The notes under the pieces: model-generated | The model's database searches: none | What the model was told of the DNA's origin: nothing | What the model saw: the letters and a program-made list of their open reading frames with translations, nothing else | Assembly (NCBI GenBank): GCA_030323885.1 | Contig: CM059197.1 | Location: forward strand, 35,643,484 to 35,707,483 | Origin: Branchipolynoe longqiensis | Taxonomy: Eukaryota > Annelida > Polychaeta > Phyllodocida > Polynoidae | DNA length: 64,000 bases | Direction of reading: 5' to 3' | Program-made: the position numbers and the translations under genes | In this document: positions 31,822 through 42,402 of the stretch, one piece after another | How the letters are laid out: each line of letters opens with the position of its first letter | Position numbering within the stretch: position 1 is the first letter of the stretch

Positions 31822-32286
31822 TACCCCAGTCACATGAGGCCTGCATTCGCTTACGATCGATTCGCGATGTCAAAATGTCCTCCTTGCGCCCTCCTTATGC
31901 CCTCATTGAGTGCTGTCGCCACAAGGACGCCAACCTACCGGCGTCCATTTTGGAAATTTTGGACGCAAGGAGGTTGCTGCTGCTGCACGTGCAACCTCCT
32001 TGCGTCCTGTTCCGGCGGCGCCATTAAACACTGGTTGGCGACCTGGCGCCGCCCTGATGCAGCCCTGGCGCAACCCCGGCGCTGATATGGCGCCGCCCGG
32101 CGCTGATACAGCGACAGCCCGGCGACAAGCTGGCGCCGCCCTGGCGCCACCCTGGGGCCTCCCTGGTGCCACCATGGCGCTGACCACATATTTGAATCAA
32201 TGTATCGAATGGGGCGCTGGGAGGTTTGCATCCTTTTGAGCATAAGGAGGTTGGCGGCGAACGCTGGCTCTCGTGTGACTGGGGTA
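31822..32286 (+). mobile_element. Harbinger-like MITE, family F5, copy 1 (465 bp)
   Basis: TIR TACCCCAGTCACATGAG / complement of 'ctcgtgtgactggggta', TSD TAA (31819-31821, 32287-32289). A perfect 17-bp-arm hairpin lies at 31961-32007 (arms ggacgcaaggaggttgc / gcaacctccttgcgtcc). The interior is (CTGGCGCCNCC)-rich. The 109-, 102- and 94-codon frames are GC artefacts. Confidence 0.93.
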
Positions 32287-32689
32287 TAAAGTAATTTACC
32301 AAATTATATCACTGACTGACGTCACTTATCTAAGAGCATCGCTAAATGGAAAAAAGTTAATTTCTACAAGAAACACATATAAATTAGCCGCCAATATCAC
32401 TATGTTATCAACGATAAATGCTCGTAGTTGAAGTTTACTCGTCCGGTTGCATTCCTGCTAAGGAGGTAATCTTGCCTCAAGAGAAAGAAACATGTATCAG
32501 ATTCAATTTATAGCTTTAAGAGAGAAAAAAAGAAGAGGGGAAAAAGAAGAAAAATGAAGAAAAAAGAAGAAAAAGCAACTGCTTGTTGAAAGGAGATGAT
32601 AATGATAGCTATAGCCAACACAAGGCCCCCCGACCTTTGTCGACTGTTGCACATTTGTAATCAGGACATATTCGCAGCACGGCGCATGC

Positions 32690-32830
32690 TCGATTAGCAG
32701 AGTGTTGAGTGAGGTATGCTAATCAGCTGCAAATGTCATATAACTAACCGCCTGCACCGTGTAGAAGGCTTTATAAGCCGGTGGCAGCCTGCTCATTCTG
32801 CAGGCAGGCTCACAGGAGGGTTTTAGTGGT
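32690..32830 (+). promoter_or_regulatory. Promoter-like stretch in front of the 73-bp satellite
   Basis: It has an octamer-like 'atgctaat' (32718), 'tgcaaatgt' (32729), a TATA-like 'ctttataag' (32769) and 'tcattctgcaggc' about 24 bp later as a possible start. It lies 50-100 bp before the first satellite unit. This is motif matching only. 32287-32689 is unassigned, with an A/G-rich patch at 32520-32580. Confidence 0.3.
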
Positions 32831-32859
32831 TTAGTGTTGTGTGTGTGTGGGGGGGGGGG

Positions 32860-35475
32860 TATAATGTAAGTGGCGCTGTGATGGTAGCGTTCAGTTTGTA
32901 GAGCTAGACTTGTGGCATGTTAAGGTGTGTATTAGAATGTAGGCAGCGCTGTGGTGGTAGCGTTCTGTTTGTAGAGGCAGACTTGTGGCATGTTAGGGTG
33001 TGCTTCAGATTGTAGGTGGCGCTGTGGTGGTAGCGTTCTGTTTGTAGAGGCAGACTTGTGGCATGTTAGGGTCTGTTTCAGAATGTAGGCGGCACTGGTG
33101 TAACCAGGCAACGACGCGTCAGGTGAGCTGCTTGCGTGTAGGTAGGTGGCGCTTGTGGTGGTAGCGTTCTGTTTGTAGAGGCAGACTTGTGGCATGTTAG
33201 GGTGTGCTTCAGAATGTAGTCAAGGCGCTGTGGTGGTAGCGTTCTGTTTGTAGGCAGACTTGTGGCATGTTAGGGTGTGCTTCAGAATGTAGGTGGCGCT
33301 GTGGTGGTAGCGTTCTGTTTGTTAGGCAGACTTGTGGCATGTTAAGGTGTGCTTCAGATTGTAGGTGGCGCTGTGGTGGTAGCGTTCTGTTTGTAGAGGC
33401 AGACTTGTGGCATGTTGGGTGTGCTTCAGAATGTAGGTGGCGCTGTGTGGTGGTAGGTTCTGTTTGTAGAGCAGATTGTGGCATGTTAGGTGTGCTTCAG
33501 AATGTAGGTGGCGCTGTGGTGTAGCGTTCTGTTTGTAGAGGCAGACTTGTGGCATGTTAGGGTGTGCTTCAGATTGTAGGTGGCGCTGTGGTGGTAGCGT
33601 TCTGTTTGTAGAGGCAGACTTGTGGCATGTTAGGGTGTGCTTCAGAATGTAGGTGGCGCTGTGGTGGTAGCGTTCTGTTTGTAGAGGCAGACTTGTGGCA
33701 TGTTAGGGTGTGCTTCAGATTGTAGGTGGCGCTGTGGTGGTAGCGTTCTGTTTGTAGAGGCAGACTTGTGGCATGTTAGGGTGTGCTTCAGAATGTAGGT
33801 GGCGCTGTGGTGGTAGCGTTCTGTTTGTAGAGGCAGACTTGTGGCATGTTAGGGTGTGCTTCAGATTGTAGGTGGCGCTGTGGTTGTAGCGTTCTGTTTG
33901 TAGAGGCAGACTTGTGGCATGTTAGGGTGTGCTTCAGAATGTAGGTGGCGCTGTGGTGGTAGCGTTCTGTTTGTAGATCTAGACTTGTGGCGTGTTAAGG
34001 TGTGCTTCAGAATGTAGGTGGCGCTGTGGTGGTAGCCTTCTGTTTGTAGAGGCAGACTTGTGGCATGTTAGGGTGTGCTTCAGATTGTAGGTGGCGCTGT
34101 GGTGGTAGCGTTCTGTTTGTAGAGGCAGACTTGTGCAGTAGGGTTGCTTCAGATGAGTGCGCTGGTGGTAGCGTTCTGTTTATAGACTTGTGGCTGTAGG
34201 TGTGCTTCAGAATGTAGGTGGCGCTGTGGTGGTAGCGTTCTCTTTGTAGAGGCAGACTTGTGGCATGTTAGGGTGTGCTTCAGAATGTAGGTGGCGCTGT
34301 GGTGGTAGCGTTCTCTTTGTAGAGGCAGACTTGTGCATGTTAGGGTGTGCTTCAGAATGTAGGTGGCGCTGTGGTGACGTTCTCTTTGTAGAGGCAGACT
34401 TGTGGCATGTTAGGGTGTGCTTCAGAATGTAGGTGGCGCTGTGGTGGTAGCGTTCTGTTTGTAGAGGCAGACTTGTGGCATGTTAGGGTGTGCTTCAGAA
34501 TGTAGGTGGCGCTGTGGTGGTAGCGTTCTCTTTGTAGGGGCAGACTTGTGGCATGTTAGGGTGTGCTTCAGAATGTAGGTGGCGCTGTGGTGGTAGCGTT
34601 CTCTTTGTAGAGGCAGACTTGTGGCATGTTAGGGTGTGCTTCAGAATGTAGGCGGCGCTGTGGTGGTAGCGTTCTGTTTGTAGAGGCAGACTTGTGCAGC
34701 ATGAGGGTGCTTCAGAATGTAGCAGCGCATGGTGGTAGCGTTCTGTTTGTAGAGGCAGACTTGTGGCATGTTAGGGTGTGCTTCAGAATGTAGGTGGCGC
34801 TGTGGTGGTAGCGTTCTGTTTGTAGAGGCAGACTTGTGGCATGTTAGGGTGTGCTTCAGAATGTAGGCAGCGCTGTGGTGGTAGCGTTCTGTTTGTAGAG
34901 GCAGACTTGTGGCATGTTAAGGTGTGCTTCAGAATGTAGGCACCACAACAACCAAACCAAAACCCACCCAACAACCCAACAATTGTAGGTGGCGCTGTGG
35001 TGGTAGCCTTCTGTTTGTAGAGGCAGACTTGTGGCATGTTACGGTGTGCTTCAGAATGTAGGCAGCGCTGTGGTGGTAGCCTTCTGTTTGTAGAGGCAGA
35101 CTTGTGGCATGTTAAGGTGTGTTTCAGATTGTAGGTGGCGCTGTGGTGGTAGCGTTCTGTTTGTAGAGGCAGACTTGTGGCATTTTTCGGGTGTGTTTCA
35201 GAATGTAGGTGGCGCTGTGGTGGTAGTGTTCTGTCTTTAGACATAGACTTGTGACATGTTAGGATGTGCTTTAGAATATAGGTGGCGCTGTGGTGGTAGT
35301 ATTCTGTTTGTAGAGGCAGACATGTGGCATGTTAGGGTCTGTTTCAGAATGTAGGTGGCACTGTGGTGGTAGCGTTCTGTTTGTAGAGGCAGACTTGTGG
35401 CATGTTAGGGTATGTCTTAGAATGCAGGTGGTGCTGTGGTGGTAGCGTTCTGTTTCCAGCGGTAGTCTTGTTTAA
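32860..35475 (+). repeat. Satellite array, 73-bp monomer, about 35 copies
   Basis: The monomer runs 'gtaggtggcgctgtggtggt', 'agcgttctgtttgtagaggc', 'agacttgtggcatgttaggg', 'tgtgcttcagaat'. The last three bases alternate ATT/AAT over 33568-33935, giving a 146-bp dimer; a CTCTTTG variant predominates at 34240-34620. Damaged units lie at 34131-34205 and 34693-34735, and a foreign 45-bp C/A-rich insert at 34941-34985. The ends (32860-33100, 35220-35475) are more diverged. Frames on either strand (e.g. 34783-35244) are periodic artefacts. Confidence 0.96.
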
Positions 35476-36207
35476 CTTGAAAGAACACAGAGTTAATTTC
35501 CCCCGACACGAAAAAAATGAAGCAACACAGAAAGGTTTCCTTCGAATTAATGGCTAAGTCAGAAAACACTCCCCTACAAATCTATGTGATAATATATATA
35601 AACAAATAATATTTATTTTGATCTATATGTTAACTATTTACTTGCAGTCGTGTGTATATAGCACACAATACCTGCTTTCAATACACATGCAGATAGATGG
35701 ATGCATACGTTATTCACATATATATATACATGTCAATATAATAGACATGTCAATAATTGTCCTTATTAATGTCCATGAATGCATATATAATGAACCTGTA
35801 GATAAATCTATATCTGCTAGACAAGTATGTGTTTAATAGACATGTAAATAGATGCATGCCATATAGACTTCACACACCAATTGTATTCTTCCAGCTGTTC
35901 AGGTATTCAGGATTCAGGACAGAGTGGTGAATCACAGTTGCCAATTGTTGCCAGTTGCATCCCTGCCTGTCATAGTGTTAAACCAGCATGCCATGCCTGG
36001 GTCGCAGTGTATGGTGCTGGCCATACACTGCTGCTTAGTCACACGAGAACCCCATTGTGCCATATTTGACCTTGAATACCCGATACCATTGTCACGTGAC
36101 ATAACCACAATTTTTACCGCAGTCTACTGCAGGCAATTGTCAGTAATGGTGTACAATAAATGTTGCCAGTACTAACGCTTCCACGGCTGTCCGCTCGAAT
36201 TCATAAT
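35476..36207. other. No feature recognised
   Basis: AT-rich unique sequence with small TA-rich patches. An 83-codon frame at 35924-36175 has no recognisable features. Confidence 0.5.
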
Positions 36208-36470
36208 CAAACGGGATGGCCGATAATCAGATGGGATGGCCGAATGAGTTAAAGTGTCCGTCTCCCGTGTTGGTAGATCATGGGATCGTTGGTTCGAACC
36301 CTGGTCGAGTCAAACCAATAACTAAAAGATTGATACTTGTCGCTTCCTAGCCAGGCACTCAGCATTATTAGGATAGGGCAAGGAGCAGTGGAATGAGGAA
36401 GACCAAATTGTCCACGATTGAAATTTCCCCTGCTTAAACAACTAATGTACCGCAAAAAAAAAGTAACAAA
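36208..36470 (+). mobile_element. SINE family A' (alternative tail)
   Basis: Partly duplicated head ('gatggccgataatcagatgg' then 'gatggccgaatgagtt'), B-box 'ggttcgaaccctgg', then at 'caaggagcag' the switch to 'tggaatgaggaagaccaaat', 'tccacgattgaaa' and an A-rich end. Confidence 0.88.
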
Positions 36471-36939
36471 AAACAAAAGAATTTGGACTCATATACCAGG
36501 CCATTGCATTATGACAACTAAATGGGATTCTAATTTCTAATTAGATAATACCGATGAAATAGAAATCGTGGTGCAATTATATATCGCTAAGCTATGCAAG
36601 CAATAGGTTCACAACAAAAACAAAATATATGATATGGGTATCTGATACCTGATTGACACACCTCAGAGATATGATATATGATATGCAGCAGGTATCGTTG
36701 TTACAGTTAGGCTCTATATAGCACACACTCCCTGTTCTCAAACCCTACATGTCGCTGTATTTATATAACACACAACACCTGCTTTCAAACCCTACTCGTT
36801 GATACTACTGACTCGAATATATACTATATAGTTAATACTATATAGCATGTCTTCGTATTCATATAACACAATATGTGCTGAATGCTGCTATGGTAACTGC
36901 GACGGGAAGTTACTAAGAGTAAGAGTGTTTGCTTAATTG

Positions 36940-37075
36940 TTTGTTGGGGTTTTACATCCTCTCAACATCTATGGTCATATCAGAACGAGTACTGACTTTT
37001 GACAGTGCACACTCATGGCAACAGAATGCTGCCCTACTCCCAACCTTCCACGCGGGAAGTCTGCGTCCAGTGAAG
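36940..37075 (-). mobile_element. SINE family A with internal deletion
   Basis: 3' end and tail ('gttggggttttacatcctct'), then a jump from 'gaatgctgccctac' straight to the head 'tcccaaccttccacgcggga'. 36471-36939 is unassigned. Confidence 0.75.
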
Positions 37076-37146
37076 AGTATGAATGCCGCTTCTTACCGTT
37101 TCTATATGGTATTGAATCACAGCCACTACTGAAGTCCTGACGGGTC

Positions 37147-37673
37147 TGGTCTGTCACACTACGATGTATCTCGCCGGCGTGCCGCCAACGCTCAAAATTA
37201 CTTTTAATCGTCGAGAAACGTCAAACTTTTCGGCATGAGCGCAACGAATTGGTAGCGTGCGGACGACGTTGTGAGAAAAAAAAAAAAAGTTTTGCGTGCC
37301 GTCCTGATATGACCTTAGATGTTGCTAGGATGTAAAACAACAGTTTGGCGCAACGTGTGGGAACGACCCTCACACACACGCGGTGTCTGCCTAGCATTCG
37401 CATAACGTTATTCCAGCGATGTCAACGTGCTTCTGACGTCGCCATAATATTGGCACCCGTGCGTTGTCGCGCGTGGTTGCACGTCGATAGTTTTGTGCAA
37501 GCACAAAACTTCGCCGATACCCTGACGCACGTCGGCGATCGTCGTCGTCCATCAACGATTACCAACGCGTGCCTAACGTGCGCGTAACGCTTCCAGACGT
37601 CTCTCGACGTTTCGCCAAAAAGTGACACATGTCGACGCGCGTTGGCGAAAAACGTCGTAATGTGACGGCACCA
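37147..37673 (-). mobile_element. Harbinger-like MITE, family F1, copy 2
   Basis: Inverted copy of 3427-3971. The palindrome is at 37489-37511 and the same captured SINE-A tail at about 37297-37346. The right flank is TAA; the left TSD is lost (GTC). 37674-37990 is unassigned except for a G-rich patch at 37835-37905. Confidence 0.88.
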
Positions 37674-37994
37674 TAAGCAACCGCAGAACTGTCGGAACTT
37701 GGTTATGACTACAAGCCAGCGAATAAAGCTGGGGTTCCATTAAGGCATTGTGTAATGCCCGATGTGTCAGACGCACCAATACAAGAGATGGTATATGAGG
37801 GTGACACCGTAAAGGTGGAAAATGGTGCATTGTTGAAAGGGGAGGTGGGAGGTGGTAGGGGAGTGGGAGGAGGGTGGGAGGGAGGGTTCGGGGGGGGGCC
37901 TCTACGGGTGGCTGCGAGGGTATAACAACAAATCGTGACATGTAACACAATGCTATGCCTATTATTTAAAGGTTAGGTCACGTGGTTTTACTTT

Positions 37995-38035
37995 CTTTGG
38001 GTTTTGTGTCCTGGGCACATCTACGGTTATATCAC
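37995..38035 (-). mobile_element. SINE-A tail fragment
   Basis: 'tttgggttttgtgtcctggg' + 'cacatctacggttatatcac'. 38036-38344 is unassigned. Confidence 0.55.
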
Positions 38036-38344
38036 TTATTCTCAAGTATAGTGAAAGACATTTTAACGGCATCGTTTGTTAATAGCAGAAATTCAAGTGG
38101 AATCAATCTTGAGTTTCAGGGTCATTTTCAAGGTCACCAAGGCAGAAAATGCAGTTTTCACAAGTTTATTTTTCTAAGTAGTTTATAATTGCAGCATAAG
38201 CATGATAATTGGCACACAACAATGTTTTGAGGCATTCTTCAAATCCAAATAAGTGAACATTTGAAAATCCAAGATGACAGCCAATTTTGCACTTTTGGAC
38301 ATAACTCTGCTGCGATTTGTTCTATTTGTTATTTTCTATGTCCT

Positions 38345-38506
38345 CCGCAATAATCCGTAAGATTGATATAATATTACTATATTAATGGTATTGTACGGCA
38401 TAAGGTGATGATGGGACATAAAATATTGTACACCTTACAGCAAGGTGATGATCGGACATAAAATATTGTACACCATACGCAAAACCACAAGGGTTGGCAA
38501 CCCTGC
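38345..38506 (+). mobile_element. hAT-like MITE fragment (right end)
   Basis: 'taagattgatataatattac', a duplicated 'aaggtgatgatgggacataa' and the end 'agggttggcaaccctg' match 29470-29690. Confidence 0.75.
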
Positions 38507-39257
38507 TTGTGGTGCAACCTGTCCATTTACGCGTCAAATGGTTGCGCAACCCACATTCACTATGTGTGTTTTGGTAGTCCTTATTAATGTAGCTCACTGT
38601 CATATATATATATATGTGATGTAATAATCTTTTTGTCTGTTGTAACAATTGACACAAAACAGCACAGAAACAGTTACGCTGAAAACACAAGAACATTTGC
38701 TTCAAATCAATATGTATTCTATTGGGATTATGAAACACCATGTAAAAAAGAAAACAGTTTGTCCTGAGCAAATGCATAATGGGGCTATCACACTATGGCA
38801 TATGGTGTAAGCGTATGCCGGTGTAATGGTTTGCGTCACATACGCCATCATACACCGTCATATGCTACGCATACGCTACGCATACGCTACGCATACGCTA
38901 CGCATACGCTATGCATACGCTACGCATACGCCATATGTGCGCAGTTTACCCCATCATACGCATGTCCGTCCGAACATTTTCGTGCATGCTCAAAATTGGC
39001 AGCGTATGGCAGTGTAAGGCTCATACGCTGCTCATACGCTATGTATACGCTATGGATACACCGGCATAGGTTACACATAGGTTAGGGGTATGCCGGCATA
39101 GGTTATGCGTACGCTGAAATGGATGTCTATAGCGTATCTATAGTGTATATAGCATATGCCTAGCTTACATGTAATGTTTTTGAGCATACTCCTAGCATAT
39201 TCACAGCGTATACAAAGCGTATGTGCAGCGTATGCCCGGCCTATGGTCTCGGTATAT

Positions 39258-41997
39258 GATGTGCGAAAAGGAAGAAGGCAAGGCGGGGGTGGGAAAAAAC
39301 AGAGGCGTTTATTGAGGCGCCTCTGGCAACAGAGGGGGTAAACAGGGCACAGTAGAGGCTCAGGAGGAGCAGGTAGAAGGTACATGGAAGGTAAGGCTCA
39401 TGAGGAGCAAAACGAACAAGAGAATCTATAACAGGGGCTCATACGGAGCAGAGGTAAAAGTTCATGTGAGGGGAGGGGGCGCCGAGGAGCCCTCCACCAG
39501 CTGAAAGGGAAGAGAAAAAAGGAAGAGAAAGATGGGTGGGTGGGTGGAGGAAAAAGGGCAGCGTGGAGGAGGGCTGGAAGGCGAGTGACTGAGAGAGGCC
39601 GGCGGGCGGCCTTATAAGGGAGGGCAGGAGGGCGGTGACAGGTGAGGTGCGAAAGCAAGGCGGGGGGAGGGGGAGGAAGAAAGCTGAGAGGCGGGCGTCG
39701 CGCGAGGTGAGAATGCTGCGCGACGACCGGGGAGGCGGGGGGAGGGTCTCTTCCTCTCCACACATCAAGCGCAATGCTTCGCATTACGACCGATGTGCGA
39801 AAAGGAAGAAGGCAAGGCGGGGGTGGGAAAAAACAGAGGCGTTTATTGAGGCGCCTCTGGCAACAGAGGGGGTAAACAGGGCACAGTAGAGGCTCAGGAG
39901 GAGCAGGTAGAAGGTACATGGAAGGTAAGGCTCATGAGGAGCAAAACGAACAAGAGAGTCTATAACAGGGGCTCATACGGAGCAGAGGTAAAAGTTCATG
40001 TGAGGGGAGGGGGCGCCGAGGAGCCCTCCACCAAAGCGGAGGAGAGGGCTCGAGGCGCGCCCGAGGGGGGGGGCGAGGCGGGGCACATGTGCGCGCACCG
40101 CCTCAGAGGTCAGGTTCCCTGGTGGGCGGCGAGTGTCCGGGGCCTACGTCGACAGGGAGCGGGCGGCCAAATAGCGAGGAGGCCCGCTCCTTGGAGAGAT
40201 CCGGTGAGGAGGTCCGGCGAGGGTCGAGCAGGGGGGCAGCGAAGTCCTCAGGGCTGGGTGGGGTGGGGGTCGGGGTCGGGTCAGGAGGGTTGACGAAGGC
40301 GGTGTCGTGAAGGTCGGCGGCTGTGCTATCGGAAGAGGGTTCCTCGTGAGGCTGGGCTGGGCTGTGGTCTGAGGCGTGAGGTGCGAGGTGATGATCCCCG
40401 GCTCTGACTGGGCGGCGCTTCGATCGGTGGTCGCTGGGGGGGTTGTCGGTGGAGGTCGCGGGGCTGTCGGCAGTGGTGAGGGTGAGGCACCGGGGAGGGC
40501 CCCCCGGGCCGGCCGGGGGGAGGCCGGTGGATCAAAAATCTGCCGAGGCGGCGGGGGTCTGGCGCTCACGGGCTTGTTTGGTTATGCAGCCGGCCTCGCT
40601 GTGCATGGTGAGTATGCGCCGCACGTTGGCGCAGTAGGCGCACACGTGCCGGCGCCTGTCCCCCGCCTCGCCGTGGGCCTCCCCGACGGGGGCCCGATCG
40701 CACGAGGCGGGGTCTCGGTTCCAGGCGGGGCAGGGGGCCCCGTGGGTCTGCCTATCGTATGCGATGCGGGTGTCGACTTGGGCTCGGGGCAGGTGTGCGC
40801 CTCGGGGAGGGTCGTCACCTCGGGGGACCGCTGCTGCCGGGGCGGCCTGAGGGGCGGGCAGGGTGAGGGTCTCCACCCTCAGGAGGTCGAGGGCGACCGG
40901 GTCGTGCCACCCCTGGGGGAGCCTCCCGTCCGCTATCCAAGAGAACACCGTCTCGGAGTAGCGGCGGACGGTCGGCCAGGGGTAGAGGAGGTTGTCCCTC
41001 AGTACGGTGAGGTGATGGTGGCGTAGGCCCTGGACGGAGTGGGCTGGGAAGTTGGGGTGGTCGATGAGGGTGAGAAGGGCGAGGCTGTACTCGTCTTTCG
41101 TTGCCTCGCCCCTCTTCACTGGCTTCCTCTCGGGCCCCCTCTCCACTAGGTCTGAGGGGAAGATGTAGTCCCTCGGAATGCCTTGGCGCCTCACGGAGTG
41201 CCGCGCCTCGGCGGAGGCCAGTATTTCCCGTACGGCGTCGGCTGCGGAGGCTGGGGTGTGCTGGGTCGGCTCTTCGTAGTAGGCAGGCGGGGGGGCAGGG
41301 GCGGCTCGGCTGGCGAGGTGGTGGTAGCGCTCGTAGATGGGGTGTGCTGCCCCCGGCAAGGTCGCCTGAGGGGGCGGCGGGGGCCGGGCCCCGGCCGGGG
41401 CGCGCGCCCGAGGTGCCGGGGCGGGCCCGGTGGTGTAGGCGGCCTGGCGTCTGGGTGCAGGTGAGAGCGTCTCCGGCGGGGGGCCGGGCCTCCCCGGCCT
41501 CCAGGGCTTCCATATGGGCCTCCATGCGAGCGGCGGTCTGGCGCTGCTCGGTCTGTAGACGCTGGAGGGCCTCCAAGATCGCCGACGTCTCGGCGCCCGA
41601 GGTGCGGTCCGAGGGCGCCGAGGGGGACGCCGGGGCCGAGGAGGTTGAATCGTCCCGTCGCGAGGACGGTCCCGGGGTGGCCAGGGCGGTCGTCCGGGAG
41701 CCCTTGCGGCCCTTTCCTTTTCCTTGTCCTGGCATGATGGCGGCCTGAGGCGTTGCAGCGGTCCGAGGTGGAGTCGGCGTGGTGGAGAGCCAAACAGGAA
41801 AAAGGGCAGCGTGGAGGAGGGCTGGAAGGCGAGTGACTGAGAGAGGGAGGGCAGGAGGGCGGTGACAGGTGAGGTGCGAAAGCAAGGCGGGGGGAGGGGG
41901 AGGAGGAAAGCTGAGAGGCGGGCGTCGCGCGAGGTGAGAGGCGGGGGGAGGGTCTCTTCCTCTCCACACATCAAGCGCAATGCTTCGCATTACGACC
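39258..41997 (-). mobile_element. DIRS/Ngaro-like retrotransposon, internally deleted, with split direct repeats
   Basis: Read on the minus strand the order is A1 (41997-41797), ORF region (41796-40034), B1 (40033-39792), A2 (39791-39549), B2 (39499-39258). B1 and B2 are both 242 bp and nearly identical. A2 is 243 bp and A1 201 bp; A1 lacks two blocks of about 20 bp, one with the TATA-like 'cttataagg'. B carries AATAAA (minus strand, about 39307-39312). This layout is diagnostic for DIRS-superfamily tyrosine-recombinase elements rather than LTR elements. Only a gag-like frame remains. GC content is far above the flanks. A1/A2 do not directly abut TG...CA ends. Confidence 0.7.
40532..41735 (-). 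pseudogene. gag-like ORF of the DIRS-like element, frameshifted
   Basis: The likely start (41735) has a good context (A at -3) and opens with MPGQGKGKGRKG, a Ser/Thr-rich linker and a coiled-coil candidate (ILEALQRLQTEQRQ...MEALEAGEA). Between about 41500 and 41350 the coding frame changes, and the downstream half is carried by a 482-codon frame ending at 40532. That half has IYERYHHLASRA, PRDYIFPSDLVERG, a conserved-looking LRDNLLYPWPTVRRYSETVF block and a C-terminal Cys/His cluster (C417, C427, H445, C447, C450, H460, C465 of that frame; core HVCAYC). I recall this organisation from gag-like proteins of DIRS/Ngaro-type elements. It would bind element RNA. RT, RNase H, methylase and tyrosine recombinase are absent. 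Frames overlapping it on both strands are GC-driven shadows. Confidence 0.6.
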
Positions 41998-42402
41998 AAA
42001 GGCGCCGCAAGGCTTCTTCTGTCAGTCCGGCTCTGCTGTTCAGATACCATACGCTTTTCATACGTCACACATATGCCAGCATATGTTACTCATACGCTAC
42101 TCATACGCTACTCATACGCTACTCATAAGCTACTGATACGCTCATACGCTAGGCATAGGTCGCTCATACGTTACGTATACACTCAACCTGCCACTCATAA
42201 CTGTCAAACCACATCAAAGTACGCCGCACATACATCGGCTTACGCTTCTCATACGCCGTTATACGCTAGGGGTAGGTTATGCATAGGTTACGCATATGCT
42301 CCAAAAGACACGTCAGTGCACAAAGGTCACCGCAACGTTTTTCAAATTTTTGCGGTAGGTTTTACATACGCCGCCGCCATATGGCGTAATGTGACAGGGC
42401 CA

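Larger units (their letters stand above)
38780..42402 (+). mobile_element. Harbinger-like MITE, family F4, enlarged to 3.6 kb by an insertion
   Basis: TIR TGGGGCTATCACACTATGGC / complement of 'gcgtaatgtgacagggcca', continuing into 'catatgg'. TSD TAA (38777-38779, 42403-42405). Both flanks are dense in 'tacgcatacgc' words (38870-38935, 39005-39245; 42045-42300). A palindrome-like 'attttcgtgcatgctcaaaat' sits at about 38976-38996. The centre (39258-41997) is a GC-rich DIRS-like element, so the MITE itself is about 0.9 kb. No transposase frame. Confidence 0.9.

Noticed and set aside
32860..35475. CRISPR array
   Set aside because: Continuous 73-bp monomers without unique spacers, in eukaryotic DNA. 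It is a satellite.
40376..41026. 216- and 215-codon plus-strand frames over the DIRS-like region
   Set aside because: Shadows of the minus-strand gag-like frame caused by very high GC content.
39258..41997. LTR retrotransposon or solo LTR
   Set aside because: The two direct repeats are adjacent and one contains the ORF between its halves, which fits split direct repeats better. No TG...CA ends, primer-binding site or TSD was found.
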